Origin: JANJUO01 sp942492935
GTDB lineage: Bacteria; Bacteroidota; Ignavibacteria; Kapaibacteriales; UBA2268
DNA length: 64,000 nucleotides
Direction: 5' to 3'
Assembly (NCBI GenBank): GCA_942492935.1
Contig: OW818654.1
Span: forward strand, 3,286,001 to 3,350,000
This document shows positions 45,303 through 53,722 of the stretch, piece after piece (the first letter of the stretch is position 1; the number at the start of each line of letters is the position of its first letter). The notes beneath the pieces were generated by a model, which did no database searches, was not told the DNA's origin, and saw nothing but the letters and a program-made list of their open reading frames with translations. The position numbers and the translations under genes were made by a program.

Positions 45303-46496
45303 TTGTTAAATATAGCATTATTTGGTCCACCGGGAGCTGGTAAAGGTACACAATCAGAATTTCTGGTTAATAAATATAATTTATTTTATATTTCTACAGG
45401 TGATTTATTAAGAAAAGAAATAAAAGAAGGAACAGCCATTGGAGAGGAAGCAAAAAATATAATTGCAAAAGGTGGTCTTGTTTCTGATGAAATAATTGTT
45501 CAAATAATTGAGAAATCAATTACAGATAATCCAGGTTATAATGGATTTTTATTTGATGGTTTTCCGAGAACTTATATTCAAGCATATATTCTTGAAGGTT
45601 TGATGTTCAAATTCAATTCTTCTCTAAACTGCCTTATTAGTATTGAATTACCTGAGGAAGAAGCTGTTCAGAGATTATTAAATCGTGGCAAAACTTCTGG
45701 TAGAAGCGATGATAATGAAATAGTAATCAGAAACAGATTAAAAGAATATCACGAAAAAACACTACCTGTTCTGCAGTTTTATAAGGATAAGGGTACATAT
45801 TTTGCTGTTGATGGTCGTAATCAAATAGATGTTGTAAAAGATGAAATTACAAAAATTGTGAAGCAAGAATTAAGTAAGAGTTTATTGAATATCATTCTTT
45901 TTGGCTATCCTGGATGTGGAAGAGGTTCACAAGGTAAAGCACTTGCAAAACAATTCGATTTAGAATTTATTGCTACAGGTGAAATTCTTGCTCAAGAAGC
46001 AATTTCTGGGTCTAAGTTAGGTAATAAGATTACTGACTTATATAATAAAGGGCAGTTGACTCAAGGTTTGGTTGGTCAAATGTTTCCCGATGAGATTGTT
46101 GTGGAGTTAATTGAACAAAAATTCCAAAACACTGATGGAGCTAAAGGATTCATATTTAAAGGATTCCCTCGCACACTCGTTCAATCATATATACTTGATG
46201 GCTTACTCAGAAAAAATTCATCTTCAATTACTAAAGTGATTGAAATTGAAGTGCCAATTCTTGAATTAATTAGCCGACTTGAACATAGAAGTAAAACCAT
46301 TGATAAAATGCACTATGATGAAAGTATGCCAACAATCATAAGAAGGTTACAGGACCACGAATATAGAACTGTACCAGTTGTCAAAAAATATGCTGAAATT
46401 CATGGTTCAACAAAAATTAATGGTGTAGGAACTTTTGAAGAAGTCAATAAGCGAATTGCTGATGAAATAGAATTTGGTTTCAAAAATCTAAGATAG
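45303..46496 (+). CDS. adk: Tandem adenylate kinase fusion, second domain degenerate
   Basis: A 397-aa protein of two adenylate kinase domains. TTG 45303 is the start, with GGAG (45292-45295) 7 bases upstream. Domain 1 (about 1-192) is complete: GPPGAGKGT with K14, STGDLLRKEI, FDGFPRTYIQ with D85, and a short lid with RSDD. Domain 2 (about 193-397) keeps the order but has changes at critical sites: the P-loop is GYPGCGRGS with R207 where Lys is expected, the Walker B line is FKGFPRTLVQ with K286 for Asp, and the RSDD lid motif is replaced by KTIDKMHYDES. Domain 2 is thus probably a pseudo-kinase with a regulatory or structural role. ADK converts AMP + ATP to two ADP. No other adk is in the window. 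Confidence 0.92.
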   Translation: MLNIALFGPPGAGKGTQSEFLVNKYNLFYISTGDLLRKEIKEGTAIGEEAKNIIAKGGLVSDEIIVQIIEKSITDNPGYNGFLFDGFPRTYIQAYILEGLMFKFNSSLNCLISIELPEEEAVQRLLNRGKTSGRSDDNEIVIRNRLKEYHEKTLPVLQFYKDKGTYFAVDGRNQIDVVKDEITKIVKQELSKSLLNIILFGYPGCGRGSQGKALAKQFDLEFIATGEILAQEAISGSKLGNKITDLYNKGQLTQGLVGQMFPDEIVVELIEQKFQNTDGAKGFIFKGFPRTLVQSYILDGLLRKNSSSITKVIEIEVPILELISRLEHRSKTIDKMHYDESMPTIIRRLQDHEYRTVPVVKKYAEIHGSTKINGVGTFEEVNKRIADEIEFGFKNLR

Positions 46497-46503
46497 ATTC
46501 ATT

Positions 46504-46619
46504 TAACAGTCTGTGGATAAAGTATAAAGTTATTTATCTTTCAATCGGCTAAAGCCACTTGTTGCAGTTTCAGTATAGATGACCCAATTGATGTCCTACA
46601 TAACTAAATGTAGGACATC
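46504..46619. repeat. Repeat similar to 11338-11408, plus a 12-bp hairpin
   Basis: AACAGTC followed by a CTTTCA and GGCTAAAGCCAC core then TGTTGCAG and CAGTA matches the repeat at 11338-11408 in order. Then comes a perfect stem GATGTCCTACAT (46590-46601) with ATGTAGGACATC (46608-46619), which lies between converging genes and can terminate both. Confidence 0.75.
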
Positions 46620-46650
46620 TTTGTAAAATAGATTATTGAATATTTCCATT

Positions 46651-47730
46651 TTATTCAATTATTGGTTTTCCATTTATCAATATTAAAGTAAATTCTGAAT
46701 TAGTCCAATCGATGTCATCTAACTCTTCTTTTGATTTAATCATTTTCACGCTAAAATCGAATGTTCTTTCTGGAGCCGTAATAGCAACTTTATTGGCAAA
46801 AGTTAGTTTCTTCTTTTCTAATTGAGAACGAATAAGTGAAGTATCCTTTACAACAATTTCGGGTATATATGTAGCAACTTCATTATAATAACTATCTCTA
46901 ATGTCATCATTATGAATATAAGTTTTTGCAAAATCGACAGGATTAATTGCTTGCTCTTCATTTGTAGTAAACTCTTGTTTCAAAACGGTTAGCATATCAT
47001 TCTTTTCGTCAAAAACTGGCATATAATTATGAATGAAATTCTCTGTCTGTTTGAAAAATCTTAATGATTGTATTTTTGCATTTTTGTCTGCTGTAAATCC
47101 AAGAAAATCCTTATAAAAATAATCTGCAGGTTTTGAATCAGGAGCAAATTGTGCATCGAATAAGTAACATCCAAATTCATTATTTGGATATGCTAAATCT
47201 TCTTCAGGAATATTTCTTTCAAAAATCACTCCTACTTTGTAAAATTTAGCTGTGTTGCTAAGAAAAATATCATCAAGAAGTTGAATAGTGGATTTTTGTT
47301 CGTGGATTTCATAGCGTAGTCCTGCTTGATATTCTGCTTTTATAGCAATATAAACTGCTTCTTCAGTTTTTGTATAAGCTTCAATTAAAACAAAAAAACC
47401 ACCGGGCATTGTATTTTTTGTCTGTGCTTCTGCGAGTAATTCAGCTGTTGCAATAGATGATTCAATAAAATCTTGATGTGATTGATGTTTCAATTTAAAT
47501 ACATAACTAAAGAAACTGCCACCTGCATAATTTTCAATTTCAAGTATGAAAGCTTTACTTACCTTATCTGTAGATTTTGCAAGTCGTTCTTTAATTACAT
47601 TAATCACATCTTCAGTTAAATAAAAAAGATTTTTATCGGGTACAACCGATGCATGCTCCATTCCATCAGATTTTGCCACAATCTGATGCATAGCCACTCT
47701 TTTAAAATCCAAATCATAAAAGTTAATCAT
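46651..47730 (-). CDS. Nucleoid-associated protein NdpA-like
   Basis: A 359-aa soluble protein resembling the 37-kDa nucleoid-associated protein (NdpA/YejK) family: VPDKNLFYLTEDVINVIKER, SIATAELLAEAQTKNTMPGGFFV, and LLDDIFLSNTAKFYKVGVIFE. The match is by recalled pattern; a diverged lineage is possible. It lacks membrane segments. Its start overlaps the upstream TPR membrane gene by 8 bases (47723-47730), so it is translated together with it, an unexpected partner for a DNA-binding protein. Confidence 0.65.
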   Translation of the reverse strand: MINFYDLDFKRVAMHQIVAKSDGMEHASVVPDKNLFYLTEDVINVIKERLAKSTDKVSKAFILEIENYAGGSFFSYVFKLKHQSHQDFIESSIATAELLAEAQTKNTMPGGFFVLIEAYTKTEEAVYIAIKAEYQAGLRYEIHEQKSTIQLLDDIFLSNTAKFYKVGVIFERNIPEEDLAYPNNEFGCYLFDAQFAPDSKPADYFYKDFLGFTADKNAKIQSLRFFKQTENFIHNYMPVFDEKNDMLTVLKQEFTTNEEQAINPVDFAKTYIHNDDIRDSYYNEVATYIPEIVVKDTSLIRSQLEKKKLTFANKVAITAPERTFDFSVKMIKSKEELDDIDWTNSEFTLILINGKPIIE

Positions 47731-49474
47731 TTTTGTCCTTAGTTGATTTTAATATTCTATTTTTTTCATTTTCGTAATAATTTATTTTTTCAATCAGAAA
47801 TTTTTCATTTGATTCTTTGAATAGCTGAATATAGGTTTTCAATAGATAGTTCACTACTTGTAAATTATCTGGGTCAAAAACTAATACTCCCTTCATAATT
47901 TTAATCATTGTAACATTGTCTTTGTTTCTAAAGTAATTCTTCGCCCAAATATCATAAATATTCAAAATTTTTACTTTCTCTTCTTCAGTACGAATCTGAT
48001 TTTTCGCCAATTCATTTGCTGCATCTACTTTACCATTTTCAAGATAAATACTTACTAATTGATACACAGCTGTAAAATTATCAAATTCTTTTACAATATT
48101 TTGTAAAACTAAAATTGCATCATCAATTCTATTTTGATTTAAATAAAATTCACTCAATTTAAATCTTAATTCCATATCTTTTGGAGCAATTTTTATAGAT
48201 TTTTGCAAATACTTTTCAGCGTTCGAATAATCGCCTTCATTAATACTAATCTCTATTAATTTAGTATTTATTTTCAATTTATCAGGATTATGCTCTTTTG
48301 CTACAAGCCAGAATTGCTTTTCATTCTTATAATTTTTAATATCATAATAACTTATAAAAGAATATGCTATTAAAATAGCTACAAAACCAATCGAAAACAT
48401 TCTTTTTTCAAAAATTATTTCATCAATAAATTGAAGCAAAAAAATGGCAATTCCAACCGTGAAAAATATTCCCCATAAATTTATATAATCATATAAATTA
48501 TATGAATTTGCGGGACTAATCAATATGAATGGTAATACTGAAAAAATTAACCAAATAATTGAAAACTTACTTATGAATGTATTTAAAACGTTCTTGAATT
48601 TTGCTATTACAATTATCAAAATCAACAAGAATAAGCCAATTAAACTCCAAAAATTTTTAAATGAACTGATAACAGCCATATCAAAAGGCAAAAAAACGCT
48701 TGCAATTAATTCAGGAAATAATTGCAATTTAAGGATTAGATTCTCGAATCCAAATTTATATACTTCTTCTCCCATTGCAGAATTTGAGAGCATTAAATAA
48801 TATATTACAAAAGCTATCAACCAGCTAAAGCCAATTTTAATTTTTTGTGATAAATTCAGTAATATTTTTTCATTTAAATATAAATATGCACCAAAAATAA
48901 TTGGTAATACAAAAGCAAGTTCATTCGATAATACAGACAATAAAAAAGTTAGAAAATGCAAAATGATGAAGAAATTACTATTAATTTTATCGACAGTTTT
49001 CGAAAGAAATATGAATGAAATTATTGCAAATAAGGAAGATAGCAATATTGATGATGAAGGTATCCAGCCAATTGATGAAAATACTAATGGATGAATAGCA
49101 AATAAAAATGCAATCAAAGCAGATACTTTTCGATTATAACCAAATAGCTGAAAAAAAGAAACAAGTAAAATTGATAAAATAGACAATAGAATTAAATTAG
49201 CAGTTCGAAAAAATGTTGGATTATTACTGCCTATTTGAGCAACCGACCAATAAAATAAATTTGTTAAAGGTATGTAACTATCTGTATCTAAATAGCTTCT
49301 GAATATTTCGACTGATAATCTATCTTTTGTTGCTATTCTTGAAAAACTATTTTCCAATAAAGAATCATCTTCAAATCCTACTAAACCAAATTCTATTGTT
49401 TGAAAAAATATCACGAACAAAAATAATGGTATAATGATAAAATAATACTTTTCTAAAAATTTTGTTAGTTTCAT
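47723..49474 (-). CDS. Multi-pass membrane protein with C-terminal TPR repeats
   Basis: A 583-aa protein. The N-terminal 400 residues contain about ten membrane segments and resemble TMTC-like GT-C-fold proteins: an acidic FEDDSLLENSF in the first loop, then DTDSYIPLTNLFYWSV, a LLSILSILLVSFF helix, and LIAFLFAIHPLVFSSIGWIP. Residues about 405-560 hold four TPR repeats (EHNPDKLKINTKLIEISINE, GDYSNAEKYLQKSIKIAPKD and following). The topology suggests a membrane glycosyltransferase or O-mannosyltransferase relative, but no sugar donor motif is certain. It overlaps the NdpA-like gene by 8 bases. Confidence 0.85.
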   Translation of the reverse strand: MKLTKFLEKYYFIIIPLFLFVIFFQTIEFGLVGFEDDSLLENSFSRIATKDRLSVEIFRSYLDTDSYIPLTNLFYWSVAQIGSNNPTFFRTANLILLSILSILLVSFFQLFGYNRKVSALIAFLFAIHPLVFSSIGWIPSSSILLSSLFAIISFIFLSKTVDKINSNFFIILHFLTFLLSVLSNELAFVLPIIFGAYLYLNEKILLNLSQKIKIGFSWLIAFVIYYLMLSNSAMGEEVYKFGFENLILKLQLFPELIASVFLPFDMAVISSFKNFWSLIGLFLLILIIVIAKFKNVLNTFISKFSIIWLIFSVLPFILISPANSYNLYDYINLWGIFFTVGIAIFLLQFIDEIIFEKRMFSIGFVAILIAYSFISYYDIKNYKNEKQFWLVAKEHNPDKLKINTKLIEISINEGDYSNAEKYLQKSIKIAPKDMELRFKLSEFYLNQNRIDDAILVLQNIVKEFDNFTAVYQLVSIYLENGKVDAANELAKNQIRTEEEKVKILNIYDIWAKNYFRNKDNVTMIKIMKGVLVFDPDNLQVVNYLLKTYIQLFKESNEKFLIEKINYYENEKNRILKSTKDKND

Positions 49475-50488
49475 AATTAACCTGTTACTTTTTTAAAACA
49501 CTAAAATATCAAAAATCTATGAATTGAAATACTGAAATATTTTTTAATAGCAATTTTTATGTTTATTGAAACAACTTACTCGAAATCAAATAAGTAACTA
49601 CTTCAAATGTAACAAAAGAAATTCCCAGAGTCGATACTGTCTTAAAAGTAGTCATTCTGAACTTGTTTCAGAACCATTATCCTGTCATTCTGAACTTGTT
49701 TCAGAACCATTATCCTGTCATTCTGAACTTGTTTCAGAACCATTATCCTGTCATTCTGAACTTGTTTCAGAACCATTATCCTGTCATTCTGAACTTGTTT
49801 CAGAACCATTATCCTGTCATTCTGAACTTGTTTCAGAATCCATCTTTGTTATTAGCAACGTAGTTGCGAAATATTAATAGAAAACAACAATATAATAAAT
49901 TTATAGCTGCGTAGCTGCGATATATGTCGCTCCTACGGAGCTTTAAAATAAAAAAATTCAATCTTTTCTACTAAGATACCGCAACTATGTTGCTAAATAC
50001 ACATAAGAATATTTTGTATTCTGAACTTGTTTAGCATACCATCCTACATTCCCAAAAGGGAAGGAATATATGTAAAGTCCATCCCTTGATGAGGATTTAG
50101 GTGGAGTCCATATATAAATTATCATTCAATCCCTATTGGGAATTTATAGGAATTTCTTTGTTATTATTTTTTCAACTTGTTCTTATTTAAACTTTTTTCT
50201 ATTTCTTAAACTTTTAATTAGTAAGAAATATTACAAAAATCATAATATTTTCTGAAGCTTGGATTGAATATTATTCTATTTTTTTGTGAATTATGGTAAT
50301 TAATTAGTAGAATAGTGTTAAAAAACCAACAAATATGATAAAATTTACTGATTTTGAAAACTATTTTCAAAAAATCAATTAAAGAATTTTAATATTAATG
50401 AAATATTAATTAATTTTGTAGTTCAAATAATTTCAAATATATTTTGTTTAATAATTTATTTGTAATTATTTTTGTGATTGTTTAAAAT
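49475..50488. repeat. Kilobase-long intergenic repeat region
   Basis: Holds the 33-bp six-copy array (49651-49848); small palindromes GCAACGTAGTTGC (near 49856) and GCTCCTACGGAGC (near 49929); a mosaic at about 50029-50115 with CCCAAAAGGGAAGGAATAT and GGATTTAGGTGGAGTC, related to 37689-37779; and AT-rich sequence leading to tRNA-Leu. No supported gene. Frames read through the array are artefacts. Confidence 0.75.
49651..49848. repeat. 33-bp tandem array, six copies
   Basis: Units begin GTCATTCTGAACTTG at 49651, 49684, 49717, 49750, 49783 and 49816. Each contains the inverted repeat TTCTGAA-CTTG-TTTCAGAA. The five left units end ACCATTATCCT and the last differs (ATCCATCTTTGTTA). Single copies, inverted or partial, appear at 56430-56463 and 57787-57805. 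A REP-type or miniature-element family. Confidence 0.95.
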
Positions 50489-50570
50489 GCGGACGTGGCG
50501 GAATTGGCAGACGCGCTAGACTTAGGATCTAGTAAGGAAACTTGTGAGAGTTCGAGTCTCTCCGTCCGTA
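50489..50570 (+). tRNA. tRNA-Leu (UAG)
   Basis: Class II tRNA: acceptor GCGGACG/CGTCCGT, D-loop TTGGCAGACGC, anticodon stem CTAGA/TCTAG with loop CTTAGGA (anticodon TAG), a variable arm AAGGAAACTT, and T loop GTTCGAGTC. CCA is not encoded. It ends only 40 bases before the trigger factor start, so the two may share a transcript. Confidence 0.97.
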
Positions 50571-50610
50571 CTTAATATTTTTACTTATTTTTGTTGCCGG
50601 AGATATTTTT

Positions 50611-52104
50611 TTGGAATATAATATTGTTCAAATCGAACCTACTATAAGGGAAGTTGAAGTTACTTTTACAAAAGAGGAATTGCAACCTAAATACGATGAA
50701 GCTTACAAAAAGGTACAGCCAAATGTAGAACTCAAAGGGTTTCGTAAAGGCAAAGTCCCGATGATGATGATAAAAAAGATGTATGGCGAAGCAATTGAAG
50801 CAGATGTACAAGAAGAGATGGTAAATAAATTTCTAAATGAAGAATTTCGTAAAGCAAAAATTGAATTGACCAATCAGCCAGAATTAACTAAATTGGAAAA
50901 AAATATTGATGGTACTGTAACAGCAGTTCTTAAAATCGAAGCGTTTGATGATTTAATTCTCAAAGAATATAAGGGAATTGAAATTGAAGAACCTGTTTAT
51001 ACTGTGAAAGATGAGACTATTCAAAATGAAATTGATATGATTAGATATCAATTGGGTACAAAAACTGATGCAGAATCAATTGATGATTACAGTTTTGAAG
51101 TTGAATTTGAATTTTCTCACGTAACAGAAGATGCGGAACCACATAAACATAAACAAACAGTTAATCTTTATCAATTGGGATTCAAAAATGAATTCAAGGA
51201 AGCTTTTTTAAATAAAAAAGTGGGCGATACTTTTTCCGTAGAAGATAAAACTCCTGAAGGTGAGATTGCAAATCTTGAAATTACAATTTTATCAATAAAA
51301 CATGTAGAAATGGCAGAGCTTACTGCTGAAAGAATTTCAGAAATAACCAATGGCAAATTTGAAACAGAAGAAGAGTTACACGAAGAATTAGGTTTCAAAA
51401 TACAAGAGCATTACGATGCCAAGTCCAGAGAGATGATGGGTTCTAATATTTTAAAAAAATTAGTTGAAATGCATCCTGAAATTGTGATTCCAAAAAATAT
51501 ATTGGATAGTGAAGTTAAAGCATATATCAAGCAAACTCTATCTAAGCATAATTTGCCAGTTGACGACAATTATTTAAGTCAATTAATTCCTAATCTACCA
51601 CCTGAAATAATTGATGCAGCAGCTATGAGAATTAAAACAGACTTGATTTTGAGTGCAATTATTGAAAAAGAACAAATTACAATTGAGGACTATGAACTTG
51701 AACCTTTTATTCAAAATGAAATAGATAAAAATCCTTCATTAACTCCTGAATTTGTAAAAGAAAAATTATTAGAAAATGAAAAATTTGTTATATATTTTAC
51801 AAGGAAAAAAGCAATGGATTTACTCTTAGACTTTGCTGTTACTCAAGAGATACCATTTGAAGAAGCATTCCCAGAATTATTAGACAGTCATTTAGTAGAT
51901 GATGACTTTGATGATGATGAATTTGATGACGATGAAGACTTTGACGATGATGAAGATTTTGATGATGATGAAGACTTTGATGATGATGAATTTGATGATG
52001 AATTTGATGAAGATGAAGATTTTGATGATATAATTGACGATGAAGACATAATTGATGAAGAAATTGAAGATGATATCAGCATTGATGAAGATGATGAAGA
52101 TTAA
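50611..52104 (+). CDS. tig: Trigger factor with long acidic C-terminal tail
   Basis: A 497-aa ribosome-associated chaperone. The start is TTG 50611, supported by GGAG (50599-50602) 8 bases upstream. The N-terminal ribosome-binding domain shows VELKGFRKGKVPMMMIKKMYG (GFRKGKVP is the signature). The central FKBP-like domain is about 155-235, and the C-terminal chaperone arm follows. Residues about 427-497 are an acidic tail made of D, E and F in repeats such as DDDEDFDDDEDFDDDEDFDDD, encoded by a short-period DNA repeat (51895-52104). Typical trigger factors end near 430-450 and have at most a short acidic tail. A terminator follows at 52132. Confidence 0.95.
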   Translation: MEYNIVQIEPTIREVEVTFTKEELQPKYDEAYKKVQPNVELKGFRKGKVPMMMIKKMYGEAIEADVQEEMVNKFLNEEFRKAKIELTNQPELTKLEKNIDGTVTAVLKIEAFDDLILKEYKGIEIEEPVYTVKDETIQNEIDMIRYQLGTKTDAESIDDYSFEVEFEFSHVTEDAEPHKHKQTVNLYQLGFKNEFKEAFLNKKVGDTFSVEDKTPEGEIANLEITILSIKHVEMAELTAERISEITNGKFETEEELHEELGFKIQEHYDAKSREMMGSNILKKLVEMHPEIVIPKNILDSEVKAYIKQTLSKHNLPVDDNYLSQLIPNLPPEIIDAAAMRIKTDLILSAIIEKEQITIEDYELEPFIQNEIDKNPSLTPEFVKEKLLENEKFVIYFTRKKAMDLLLDFAVTQEIPFEEAFPELLDSHLVDDDFDDDEFDDDEDFDDDEDFDDDEDFDDDEFDDEFDEDEDFDDIIDDEDIIDEEIEDDISIDEDDED

Positions 52105-52131
52105 TTGACAATAAAAATAGATTACGATAAA

Positions 52132-52158
52132 GAAGGGAGCATTTAGTTCCCTTTTTTT
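52132..52158 (+). terminator. Rho-independent terminator after tig
   Basis: AAGGGA (52133-52138) pairs with TCCCTT (52148-52153), followed by a T-run. Confidence 0.85.
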
Positions 52159-52271
52159 ATTATTGGCATAATAATTGATTAATCTAATATTGGTAATTAG
52201 TAATACATTGGATAATAATTCGTTTATAATGCCGATGTATAAGATTGAATTTGAAAGTAAAATTAATTCAA

Positions 52272-53552
52272 ATGAAAAGTATTAAAAATATTTTTTACAA
52301 TATTTGCTTTATTGCATCATTTTATATCTTGATTTTTGCAGAAGATATATCTAATGATGCAACTAAGTATTACAAAGAAGGATTAGATAGTCTTATTTCG
52401 GGTAATAATCAGTCTGCAACTGAGTTTTTTTCTTTAGCTATAAAAGTTGATTCAAATTTCTCTGAAGCATATAACAAAAGAGGAGATGCCTATTTCAGAT
52501 TAAAATTGTATGAGCCAGCTTTAGATGATTTTAATAAAGCAATAAGTCTTTCATTAAAGAACGCTTCGGCATTTAATAATCGTGCTAAAACTTATCTTCA
52601 ACTCAAACAATATGAGCTTGCCGCTAAGGATTTTAATACTGCTATTGAAATTGAACCCGCAAATTCAGGTTATTACTATAATCGAGCTATTTTTTATTCA
52701 GAAACTGGTAACAAAGAATCTGCATTAAGTGATTTTAGCAAAGCAATTGCTACCAATCCTACAAGCCCTGTTGCCTATCTTGGTAGGGCTGAGCTATTAT
52801 TTTCATTGAATGAACTTGAACTTTCAAAAAAAGACTTAGACCAAACAATTAGAATTAGTGCTGATTTCTTTGATGCTATTAAATTACGTGGAGTAGTTTA
52901 TCAAAAGTTGGGAAAAACAAAAGAAGCACTTGCAGATTATAATAAAGTTATCAAGAAATTTCCAAACGATGAGCAAACATTATTCAATCGTGCTACTATT
53001 AATCAAGAAACTGGAGATATATCATCAGCACTAACTGATTTAAATAAAGTAATTCTTTTGAATCCCAAAAATAAATCTGCTTTATTTAATAGAGCTATTA
53101 TTTTTTCTGAAATGAATAATTTCGACAAGGCACTTGATGATTACAATCAAGTTGTAGCTATAGATTCTAATGATATAGATGCCTTAAATAATAGAGCTAA
53201 TATTTATTACGAAACAGGTAAATTTGAAATCGCGATTATTGATTTGAGCAAAGTTATTAATAGTATTACAGATTCGCATCAGATTTATGCAACTCGTGGT
53301 AATGCTTATTTTAATATAGGAAAAAATGATTCAGCTATTGCTGATTATACAAAAGCACTAAAAATTAAACCAGATAATCCGCAAGTAATTTTCAACAGAG
53401 GAAAATCTTACAAGCGTCTTGGGAAGTTAGATTTAGCAAAAAATGATTACGAATCATTTGTTATATTTGCTGAAAAGGACACAACTGTAAGTCAATTTAT
53501 ACCTCTGGTCAAACAAGAAATAAAGAACATTGAAAAGCAAATAAAAAAATAG
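52272..53552 (+). CDS. Exported TPR-repeat protein
   Basis: A protein of about 426 aa. ATG 52272 is preferred to TTG 52245 because it opens a signal peptide (MKSIKNIFYNICFIASFYIL). The body is about eleven tandem tetratricopeptide repeats of 34 residues (for example AYNKRGDAYFRLKLYEPALD, AFNNRAKTYLQLKQYELAAK, YYYNRAIFYSETGNKESALS). The repeats include runs of DFNKAI/DYNKVI at their ends. TPR domains form helical scaffolds for protein contact; the partner is unknown. Probably periplasmic. Confidence 0.92.
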   Translation: MKSIKNIFYNICFIASFYILIFAEDISNDATKYYKEGLDSLISGNNQSATEFFSLAIKVDSNFSEAYNKRGDAYFRLKLYEPALDDFNKAISLSLKNASAFNNRAKTYLQLKQYELAAKDFNTAIEIEPANSGYYYNRAIFYSETGNKESALSDFSKAIATNPTSPVAYLGRAELLFSLNELELSKKDLDQTIRISADFFDAIKLRGVVYQKLGKTKEALADYNKVIKKFPNDEQTLFNRATINQETGDISSALTDLNKVILLNPKNKSALFNRAIIFSEMNNFDKALDDYNQVVAIDSNDIDALNNRANIYYETGKFEIAIIDLSKVINSITDSHQIYATRGNAYFNIGKNDSAIADYTKALKIKPDNPQVIFNRGKSYKRLGKLDLAKNDYESFVIFAEKDTTVSQFIPLVKQEIKNIEKQIKK

Positions 53553-53722
53553 TTATTTGCAAAAATATCATAATCAAAAAATAAAAAACAAAAAATATAG
53601 TCAATACTCACGGTAAAGTAATTAATTTCAATATTTTACCCTATTAACATTTTATCAATTGAATTATTCAAAATTGAATTGATTTAAGCATTTAATCAGT
53701 AAATTATTATTTCAGGTGAATT

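Noticed and set aside
49651..49848. CRISPR array
   Set aside because: Units are joined head to tail with no variable spacers, and no cas genes are near.
49566..49877. Open frames through the 33-bp array (HSELVSE repeats)
   Set aside because: The 33-base period keeps any frame open; the reading is pure repeat with no start signal.
51888..52082. Antisense serine-rich frame
   Set aside because: It is the complement of the acidic GAT/GAA repeat in trigger factor.
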